A stretch of 5,222 bases of DNA, taken from contig JAHLLU010000165.1 in assembly GCA_020444005.1 (NCBI GenBank), forward strand, positions 1 through 5,222, given 5' to 3'. The DNA is from an archaeon. Its GTDB lineage: Archaea > Thermoproteota > Bathyarchaeia > TCS64. Shown here piece after piece: positions 1 through 4,464 of the stretch (its first letter is position 1; each line of letters starts with the position of its first letter). The notes beneath the pieces are model-generated. The model saw nothing but the letters and a program-made list of their open reading frames with translations. It ran no database searches and was not told the origin of the DNA. A program made the position numbers and the translations under genes.

Positions 1-533
1 TTAGCTGTGTATATTCCATCGACGTCTGAGCCGAAAATGACTCTTTTTGCTTCTAAGTCTATTGTTAGTCGTGCTATCAGCTGGTCTCCTGATAAGATAG
101 CGAAGCCCTGTTCAGTGTCAAGCACAGCATCACCGTACATAACAGGAATGAGTCCAAGCTTCAAACAGCCCCTGACTATACCAAGGTCTAAGTCAACTAG
201 TCTTCTGTCCTTGGTCACAAGCATTGATGATGTGCTGATACCGAAAGCGGGGACCCCGGCCTCAAGCAAGGTATCAACAAGTATCTGATTAAGACGAGTC
301 ATGGATTGATGGGTCTCGCTAAACCCGATAAGCTGATCACTGGTTTTCAAGCCCTCTGAGATATTGTATTTCTTAGCGACTGGGTGACCGAAGCTACCAG
401 CACCGTGAACAATGATCAAGGGTTCTTTTGTTGCGGATACTTCCTGTGCTAGGCGTCTGATGTTTTCTGTGTGTGGTGAAAAATATTCGTCTTTATGTGT
501 GATTACACTTCCACCGAGTTTAAGAATCTGCAT
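1..533 (-). CDS. ipk: Isopentenyl phosphate kinase, C-terminus cut by window edge
   Basis: Phosphorylates isopentenyl phosphate with ATP to isopentenyl diphosphate, the last step of the archaeal mevalonate route; a cytosolic enzyme of the amino acid kinase fold. Translating from the ATG at 533 gives MQILKLGGSVITHK at the N-terminus, with the family's K-L-G-G-S phosphate-binding motif at residues 5-9. An H-G-A-G-S-F-G-H motif follows at 43-50, whose last His (His50) is the catalytic His of this family. Near the left edge comes a V-D-G-I-Y-T-A segment, typical of the nucleotide-binding half of such kinases. 177 codons are visible and the frame is open at base 1; the TAA seen at bases 3-1 is out of frame. 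Family members are about 245-260 residues, so roughly 70-80 are missing. The start overlaps the end of mvk by 14 nt, suggesting translational coupling; a purine-rich GAAGAGAAAG precedes the ATG, but there is no strong Shine-Dalgarno. Identification is firm from the motifs and from the neighbouring mvk. Confidence 0.94.
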   Translation of the reverse strand, partial: MQILKLGGSVITHKDEYFSPHTENIRRLAQEVSATKEPLIIVHGAGSFGHPVAKKYNISEGLKTSDQLIGFSETHQSMTRLNQILVDTLLEAGVPAFGISTSSMLVTKDRRLVDLDLGIVRGCLKLGLIPVMYGDAVLDTEQGFAILSGDQLIARLTIDLEAKRVIFGSDVDGIYTA

Positions 534-1521
534 CTTTCTCTTCAACCCACTTACTCTCTACGCCACGATCAGTTAATGAAACCCTGTACGATTCACTCTT
601 TCTACGTCTGATAGCGCGCTCAATATCAGGAATATCAGGCTCCTCCGCCAATGCAATCATACAACCTCCACCGCCTGCTCCAGTGAGTTTTGCACCCAAG
701 GCACCATTATTTCTTGAAGTATGGCAGAGTATCTCCAATTTCATAGTAGAGACACCAATCGCTGAAAGCAATCCATGGTTTAAGTCCATCAAGTCTCCAA
801 TACGGTTAATATCTGCCTTCATTAATGCGTCCAGACCAGACTCAGCTATCATGCCCATTGAATCAAGTATCTTGTTCATTTCTTCTGGGTTACGCTCTTT
901 TAGCGCCGCTACGTTTTCTACCATTTTGCGTGTTGATCTTTTTTTCTTGCTGTTCCCTATGATAAAAGGTATATCGTGTTCTAGTTTGTGGCGTTTGATG
1001 CCGTTCTCCTTGTCATAACTCATTACACCAGCGAAAGTAGAAACATTGTTATCAACACCGCTTGGTTTACCGTGAATGATAGTTTCCCCTTCAAAGGCGA
1101 GGTTGGATATTTCCTCCTGCTTCAGGTTAGCGTCATATAGTCTTTCCATGGCTGCAACGGTGGCTACACAGATAGCTGCGCTGCTGCCTAGACCTACGGC
1201 TATAGGTATCATGCTGCGTACCTTGAGGTTTGCACCACCTTCTACTCCAATGTATTCCATGGTTTTTTTCGCTGCGACGTTCAATGCTGCGAGGTTTCTA
1301 CCACGCCATGCTCTTCCTCGAACAGGATAATATGTGTCGTCTTCAAAGTATCCACTAAAGCCGAGGTTATCAGCGTCTATGAATATCTTCTTATCACTGC
1401 GTTTCTCCGCGTAGACGTTTGCGCGTCTATCAATAGCGAGAACTACAGCTGGTTTTCCATAGACGACGCTATGTTCACCAAATAGTATCATTTTGCCGGG
1501 TGCTGAGGCTTCAACGTGCAT
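520..1521 (-). CDS. mvk: Mevalonate kinase (GHMP family)
   Basis: Phosphorylates (R)-mevalonate with ATP to mevalonate 5-phosphate in the cytosol, feeding archaeal isoprenoid lipid synthesis. The 333-residue product matches the usual archaeal length (about 310-335). All three GHMP-kinase motifs are visible: the N-terminal substrate motif A-P-G-K-M-I-L-F-G-E-H (residues 7-17), the ATP-binding loop P-I-A-V-G-L-G-S-S-A (106-115), and the C-terminal glycine-rich K-L-T-G-A-G-G-G-G-C (278-287). The G-K-P-S-G-V-D stretch (151-157) carries the expected catalytic Asp157, and Glu144 lies in the F-E-G-E helix as expected for Mg binding. The ATG start is 5 nt after the MEMO stop codon, with a modest AAGGA about 10 nt upstream. 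The TAA stop lies inside the ipk start region. No truncation or missing key residue is seen. Downstream steps in archaea run through phosphomevalonate dehydratase and decarboxylase or a variant; neither enzyme is in this window. Confidence 0.96.
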   Translation of the reverse strand: MHVEASAPGKMILFGEHSVVYGKPAVVLAIDRRANVYAEKRSDKKIFIDADNLGFSGYFEDDTYYPVRGRAWRGRNLAALNVAAKKTMEYIGVEGGANLKVRSMIPIAVGLGSSAAICVATVAAMERLYDANLKQEEISNLAFEGETIIHGKPSGVDNNVSTFAGVMSYDKENGIKRHKLEHDIPFIIGNSKKKRSTRKMVENVAALKERNPEEMNKILDSMGMIAESGLDALMKADINRIGDLMDLNHGLLSAIGVSTMKLEILCHTSRNNGALGAKLTGAGGGGCMIALAEEPDIPDIERAIRRRKSESYRVSLTDRGVESKWVEEKDADS

Positions 1522-1526
1522 GTTTT

Positions 1527-2378
1527 TCAGTTCCTTGTTATCTTGGCTGACGCGTATCCTACTACTGCGTAGTTATCTCCTGTAATATCTCCGCTTGTAT
1601 AGTAAGAAAGTACCTCTCCTTTTGTGGCTCCATGGAGCTTTGAGTACACCATTGTAGCGCTGACTGGTCCATAACCACATGTAGTAATGTGATGATTTTT
1701 CACGGATTCCTGAAGCTGTTTTTCGTCCAATGTTTTGATGGCGTCTATAACATACTTGTCTTTCTTGTTTGAGGTCTGTTTTGATTCCTGATGATTCAAG
1801 TCCGTTGATGCTATAACTACTATCTCCTTGTTCTTTGATGCCTCAAAAATGGCTTTTCCTAGCTCCTCACTGACATCAAGGTCTTGGTACCCCATGCAGA
1901 TGGGTACAAACTTAAACTCTGGGTAGATAAACTGGAGAAATGGTAATTGAACCTCTACACTGTGTTCTCTGATGAAAGCTGATTCATCACTTTTTGCGGT
2001 GGGCGAATAATCAATTATCTTCTCCGCTAGTTCAGAGTCAATCGAGACCTTGCCAAGAGGCGTAACCCATTTCCCTTCACTCATTACAGAGATAGGCGTA
2101 CCCCATCCAGTGTGATTAGGCCCAATAATTACAACTGTCTTGGGAGGGGTCTGCTCACCAAGAGCCAGATAACTATGTGAGGCTGCGGGTCCTGAGTACA
2201 TATAGCCCGCGTGGGGACAGATTACTCCAAGAATATCTCTTTTAGACTGGTGTTCAGGTAGTCTACCTGCTCCTAGTCGGTGGTTAAAAGAATCAATAAT
2301 CTGTTTTTTGAGTTGTTCAGGTGAGGCGGCATAGAAGGCGCCTGCAACTGCTGGTCGCCTGATGGCCACATTGCTCAC
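1527..2378 (-). CDS. MEMO1-family protein (LigB-like fold)
   Basis: A conserved MEMO-family protein related in fold to extradiol (LigB-type) dioxygenases; the human member binds metal (copper/iron) at a His/Cys site, but the archaeal role is not established. Hallmarks are visible over 283 residues: R-R-P-A-V-A-G-A-F-Y at the N-terminus (7-16), C-P-H-A-G-Y-M-Y-S-G-P (54-64, His56), G-P-N-H-T-G (86-91, His89), E-H-S-V-E-V-Q-L-P-F (138-147), S-T-D-L-N-H (191-196, His196) and T-T-C-G-Y-G-P (232-238, Cys234). His56, His89, His196 and Cys234 correspond to the putative metal/active-site set of MEMO1. The frame opens with GTG directly after the rpsB stop. An AGGTGA Shine-Dalgarno overlaps that GTG and sits 5 nt before a second in-frame GTG at 2369, which I consider the likelier start (280 residues). 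It lies between rpsB and mvk, a recurring archaeal neighbourhood that hints at a link with growth or isoprenoid metabolism (inference). Confidence 0.93.
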   Translation of the reverse strand: MSNVAIRRPAVAGAFYAASPEQLKKQIIDSFNHRLGAGRLPEHQSKRDILGVICPHAGYMYSGPAASHSYLALGEQTPPKTVVIIGPNHTGWGTPISVMSEGKWVTPLGKVSIDSELAEKIIDYSPTAKSDESAFIREHSVEVQLPFLQFIYPEFKFVPICMGYQDLDVSEELGKAIFEASKNKEIVVIASTDLNHQESKQTSNKKDKYVIDAIKTLDEKQLQESVKNHHITTCGYGPVSATMVYSKLHGATKGEVLSYYTSGDITGDNYAVVGYASAKITRN

Positions 2379-2380
2379 CT
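2375..2380 (-). promoter_or_regulatory. Shine-Dalgarno AGGTGA that decides the MEMO start
   Basis: AGGTGA on the minus strand matches the archaeal 16S anti-Shine-Dalgarno. It overlaps the TAG stop of rpsB and the first possible GTG start of the MEMO gene at 2378, so it cannot serve that codon. It is 5 nt before the in-frame GTG at 2369-2367, an ideal distance, so translation probably starts there, giving a protein beginning M-A-I-R-R-P-A-V-A-G. This is inferred from spacing and is not proven. Confidence 0.6.
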
Positions 2381-2990
2381 AAAGGGTGGTCTCGAAGTCC
2401 TCGATGGTTTTTCCGAACTCTCCGCTAACTGGGAGTGTACCTTTCTCTCTGAGGATTTCCCTTGCCAGTAGCCAGAAGACTATAGCTAGGCTTCTTCTTC
2501 CCTTGTTATTTACCGGTATTACTAGATCAATATCTTTGAGGCTGTTATCTGTACTACAGAGCGCAATGACTGGTACGCCGGCTTGACTTGCCTCTTCCAC
2601 TATTTGTTGATCGGCTAAGCTGTCTGTTACTATGATTGCTTGTGGCTCAAAGAAGTCGCTGTACTCTGGGTTTGTGAATGAGCCGCTTGTGAATCTGCCT
2701 GTGTAGGATTTGCATTCGAGTACATCACAGAACTGATCAACTGGGTTTACGCCGTAGCGTTTGCTGCTTGCTACACATACCTTTTTGAGGTCCATTCTTG
2801 ATAGGAACTTTGCGACGATCTTTATTCGTTCATTCATTTGCTCCATATCTAGTACAAAGAGCCCATCTGGGCGTACCTTGTAGATGAATGGCTCCATGTC
2901 TTTTGTCTTGATTCTTGTTCCGATGTGGACGCCTGCGCTTAGTAGGATTTCCTGGGGTAGGAGTAGATTATCGTTTACTTCAACTTCCAT
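2379..2990 (-). CDS. rpsB: 30S ribosomal protein S2, archaeal type (uS2)
   Basis: Small-subunit ribosomal protein S2 (uS2), which binds the head/body junction of the 30S subunit. The 203-residue product has the archaeal/eukaryotic family's signatures: A-G-V-H-I-G-T-R-I-K-T-K-D-M near the N-terminus (about 19-32), F-I-Y-K-V-R-P-D-G-L-F-V-L-D (about 35-48), I-I-V-T-D-S-L-A-D-Q-Q in the middle, and V-I-P-V-N-N-K-G-R-R-S-L followed by F-W-L-L-A-R-E-I-L towards the C-terminus. The length is normal for archaea; bacterial S2 is longer. The ATG is preceded by GGAGGT, encoded by the last codons of rpoN, and lies 5 nt after the rpoN stop. The TAG stop abuts the MEMO frame with no spacer. Many archaea place S2 in a cluster with RpoN and the MEMO/mvk genes, often with rpoK and enolase between; neither is present here. 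Confidence 0.96.
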   Translation of the reverse strand: MEVEVNDNLLLPQEILLSAGVHIGTRIKTKDMEPFIYKVRPDGLFVLDMEQMNERIKIVAKFLSRMDLKKVCVASSKRYGVNPVDQFCDVLECKSYTGRFTSGSFTNPEYSDFFEPQAIIVTDSLADQQIVEEASQAGVPVIALCSTDNSLKDIDLVIPVNNKGRRSLAIVFWLLAREILREKGTLPVSGEFGKTIEDFETTL

Positions 2991-2995
2991 TGCGA

Positions 2996-3223
2996 TTAGT
3001 TACCTCCTCTGAGATCGGGTACCTCTCTGTCTTCGTGGAATCTGAGTACTTCGTCGAGAATCTCTACGTGTGATAGAAGCATTCTTCGGCAACAGTACCT
3101 TGTAACGCCTAGATCATCGAGTACTTCTGATGGTTTCTCGCCGATCTCGACACGTCTATTGAAATCTTCCCACTTGTCTCCTATGACCTTTCCACATGAG
3201 AAGCACCGAACAGGGACTATCAT
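2996..3223 (-). CDS. rpoN: DNA-directed RNA polymerase subunit N (Rpb10 homologue)
   Basis: Small zinc-binding subunit of archaeal RNA polymerase, homologous to eukaryotic Rpb10; it helps assemble the Rpo3/Rpo11/Rpo12 platform. The 75-residue protein begins [12 protein letters not shown], with Cys7 and Cys10, and has the second zinc pair in R-Y-C-C-R-R-M-L-L (Cys44, Cys45). Together these form the family's atypical CX2C...CC zinc site. The intervening D-K-W-E-D-F and V-L-D-D-L-G segments are also characteristic. The length fits the family (about 60-80). No strong Shine-Dalgarno precedes the ATG; AAGG lies about 11 nt upstream. It appears to be the first gene of a run continuing into rpsB, since a 125-bp non-coding region with promoter-like sequence and a hairpin lies upstream. 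It is not bacterial sigma-54, which shares the symbol rpoN. Confidence 0.97.
   Translation of the reverse strand: MIVPVRCFSCGKVIGDKWEDFNRRVEIGEKPSEVLDDLGVTRYCCRRMLLSHVEILDEVLRFHEDREVPDLRGGN
3002..3007 (-). promoter_or_regulatory. Strong Shine-Dalgarno for rpsB inside the end of rpoN
   Basis: GGAGGT on the minus strand is a full match to the archaeal anti-Shine-Dalgarno. It also encodes the Gly-Gly near the RpoN C-terminus, and 11 nt separate it from the rpsB ATG at 2990, with the rpoN stop codon in between. The arrangement suggests that rpsB translation is coupled to or independent of rpoN on one transcript. The spacer is slightly longer than optimal. Confidence 0.7.
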
Positions 3224-3247
3224 TTTATTTTTCGCCTTATGTTAATT

Positions 3248-3273
3248 GCACTTGTAGCATTCGCTACCTGTGC
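3248..3273 (-). promoter_or_regulatory. Hairpin in the rpoN 5' leader
   Basis: Read as minus-strand RNA, arms GCAC and GUGC (4 bp, outer) and GUAGC and GCUAC (5 bp, inner) pair perfectly. They are separated by a symmetric 2x2 internal loop (AG against AA) and closed by a GAAU tetraloop. The structure starts 25 nt upstream of the rpoN ATG. It has no U-tract directly after it, so it is not a classical bacterial terminator; a leader element, an RNA-processing site or a protein-binding site are possibilities. The pairing is directly visible; function is unknown. Confidence 0.5.
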
Positions 3274-3300
3274 GTTCTACCACCTCAACAATCGATGCTT

Positions 3301-3312
3301 GAATAAAAATAC
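3301..3312 (-). promoter_or_regulatory. T-rich element: candidate rpoN TATA box and/or terminator of the upstream gene
   Basis: The minus strand reads GTATTTTTATTC here, about 40 nt after the stop of the upstream gene (3349) and 80 nt before rpoN. As a TATA-like box it would place the transcription start near 3280, giving an rpoN leader of about 55 nt that includes the hairpin at 3248-3273. Its T-run could equally terminate transcription of the 3349-4041 gene, as archaeal termination often needs only a T-tract. The match to the TATA consensus is weak, so both readings are inference. Confidence 0.35.
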
Positions 3313-3348
3313 TTCTGCTAATGCACTTTTTTTCACTACTTTACTGCT

Positions 3349-4041
3349 TCAAGTACCCAGTGAATATGCTTTCAACACAGAAAGATAGACGGGATCAGAA
3401 CCAACTGTTGAAGAAACATGGTTTATTGCCATAGATATTGAGGATTTTTCCGTACAGATAGCCTCCAAAAGGGCTATGTAGGCTTGATCAGTGTGCTCTA
3501 GGCATACATTTCCATCCCAACTCACGTAGGTTGAGGCCCCCTCTGAGCAGAATGCATCCGCCAAATCGTTTGTGACTAGTCCTTCGCAGCCCATCATCAA
3601 TACTATGCTATTTGTGAAGCTATCTGGGTTGTACTTTTTGATGAGTTCGGGGCTTACAGCGAAGTAGTATGCGGAGGTTAGGCTTGGTCGTGCTTTGTGC
3701 ACTAGGTCAGCTAGTTGCATTAGTGAGTGGGATTCTGTTTGGTATTTTTCTCCTGAGAATATCCATGTTCTGTTATTGATACATGTGCTGTGAACCCTGA
3801 AGATATAGATATCATGGTGTTTTGGTAGGTTTTTGAGTAGTTTTACAGTTACTTCTTCTCCTGAGATGTATGTTATCTTGTATCCGTTGTCTTTTAGTAG
3901 ATTAATTGACTTTGTTTTGAACTCGGATTCTTCGTTTATTGGATCGATTATTATGGCTGTTTTTGGGTTAGGTTTGACGCCTTGGTATAGAAGAAAAACA
4001 GCCACTATTATTACTGGTATTATCAGTGATTTTCGATTCAA
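3349..4041 (-). CDS. Membrane-anchored protein of unknown function with caspase/gingipain-like (clan CD) features
   Basis: I do not recognise a named family. The 230-residue product opens with a short basic stretch (M-N-R-K) and a hydrophobic helix at about 5-20 (L-I-I-P-V-I-I-V-A-V-F-L-L), so it is probably anchored in the membrane with the rest outside the cell. A globular domain follows: a beta-strand A-I-I-I-D-P (29-34), I-Y-I-F-R-V-H-S with His84, and I-V-L-M-M-G-C-E-G with Cys152. Then comes D-L-A-D-A-F-C-S-E-G-A-S-T-Y-V-S-W-D-G-N-V (159-179) and H-T-D (183-185). A strand ending in His, a strand ending in Gly-Cys, then an 'A-F-x-x-x-G-A-x-x-Y-V' helix-strand resembles the His/Cys dyad layout of clan CD cysteine peptidases and CHAT domains. 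Activity is inference only. The start is a TTG at 4041; no ATG, GTG or TTG lies further upstream in frame, and the membrane helix follows at once, supporting it. It stands between rnp2 and rpoN. Confidence 0.75.
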   Translation of the reverse strand: MNRKSLIIPVIIVAVFLLYQGVKPNPKTAIIIDPINEESEFKTKSINLLKDNGYKITYISGEEVTVKLLKNLPKHHDIYIFRVHSTCINNRTWIFSGEKYQTESHSLMQLADLVHKARPSLTSAYYFAVSPELIKKYNPDSFTNSIVLMMGCEGLVTNDLADAFCSEGASTYVSWDGNVCLEHTDQAYIALLEAICTEKSSISMAINHVSSTVGSDPVYLSVLKAYSLGT

Positions 4042-4086
4042 ATCACTATATTGAGAAATCCGTATGGTTTCACGCTGGTGTTTCCA

Positions 4087-4094
4087 GATAAATT
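4087..4094 (-). promoter_or_regulatory. Candidate TATA box for the 3349-4041 gene
   Basis: The minus strand reads AATTTATC, the best TATA-like sequence in the 68-bp gap after rnp2. A start about 25 nt downstream would fall near 4064 and leave a leader of roughly 20-25 nt before the TTG start. This is a weak, inferred site; the gene could instead be read through from rnp2. Confidence 0.25.
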
Positions 4095-4109
4095 GTTGAT
4101 TGGTGGCAG

Positions 4110-4433
4110 CTAGAAGCCTGCTTTTTTCTTCAGTGTCTTGATGGTCCCTGATACCAACTTAACATCAATACGTACGGACACATCATTGATCTCAGATATG
4201 TGAGCTAATACTGCCCGCATCTCGTTCAACCTATTATGGTTACAACGTATGATCATGTTTTGCTCCTCGGGGTAAAACTCGATGAACCGATAATTCATTT
4301 CTGTAGCGCCTTTAACACCATATAGGAAATGGATTTTGTGGTCAATTGCCTTGTGTACTGTGTCTTCTATTTGTTTTGTTTCTGATTCGATATGTGCCCA
4401 TAGGTAGCGGCGTCTCACTGAGCGTACTGGCAT
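4110..4433 (-). CDS. rnp2: Ribonuclease P protein component 2 (Pop5 homologue)
   Basis: Protein subunit of archaeal RNase P, which removes the 5' leader of precursor tRNAs; Pop5 pairs with Rpp30 (Rnp3) and acts on the catalytic domain of the RNase P RNA. The 107-residue protein fits the usual length of about 100-120. Family features visible are R-R-R-Y-L-W-A-H-I near the N-terminus (7-15), an internal helix, F-Y-P-E-E-Q-N-M-I-I-R-C-N (about 53-65, the central strand with the conserved I-I-R-C-N), and the C-terminal V-S-G-T-I-K-T-L-K-K-K (about 94-104), a strong Pop5 signature rich in basic residues. The ATG at 4433 has no Shine-Dalgarno. It starts 31 nt after the pyrK stop. Its usual archaeal neighbours (rnp3, proteasome alpha subunit) are absent here. 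Confidence 0.9.
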   Translation of the reverse strand: MPVRSVRRRYLWAHIESETKQIEDTVHKAIDHKIHFLYGVKGATEMNYRFIEFYPEEQNMIIRCNHNRLNEMRAVLAHISEINDVSVRIDVKLVSGTIKTLKKKAGF

Positions 4434-4458
4434 AGAATATAGAATGGGGGTTGGGTTG

Positions 4459-4464
4459 AAATAT
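4459..4464 (-). promoter_or_regulatory. Candidate TATA element for a leaderless rnp2 transcript
   Basis: ATATTT on the minus strand lies just after the pyrK stop codon and about 28 nt before the rnp2 ATG, the spacing expected for an archaeal TATA box driving a leaderless mRNA. The lack of any Shine-Dalgarno before this ATG fits. The 31-nt gap is otherwise pyrimidine-rich and featureless. This is a weak inference; co-transcription with pyrK is the alternative. Confidence 0.28.

Noticed and set aside
1..3. TAA on the minus strand at the left edge as the end of ipk
   Set aside because: The ipk frame uses codons ending at base 3 with two bases left over, so the TAA is out of frame; the protein is also about 70-80 residues short of its family length.
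7..288. Plus-strand 93-codon open frame
   Set aside because: It lies wholly antisense to ipk, whose minus-strand product has clear kinase motifs; the plus-strand product is Ser/Thr/Pro-rich low-information sequence with no recognisable family.
683..1330. Plus-strand open frames of 111 and 84 codons
   Set aside because: Both are antisense to mvk, which has all GHMP motifs; the products look like reverse-complement shadows and have no convincing ribosome site.
2386..2586. Plus-strand 66-codon open frame
   Set aside because: Antisense to rpsB, a strongly conserved gene; no family resemblance.
3248..3273. Hairpin as an intrinsic terminator of the upstream gene
   Set aside because: There is no U-tract after the 3' arm on the minus strand, and bacterial-type intrinsic terminators are not the archaeal rule; the T-rich run at 3301-3312 is the better candidate.
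3248..3300. tRNA-like segment (minus-strand GGTGGTAGAACGC resembles a D-arm)
   Set aside because: No acceptor stem, anticodon arm or TTCGA-type T-arm can be arranged around it; the resemblance is limited to a few bases.
3833..4054. Plus-strand 73-codon open frame
   Set aside because: Antisense to the N-terminal part of the membrane-anchored protein; its apparent hydrophobic part is the shadow of that gene's membrane helix.
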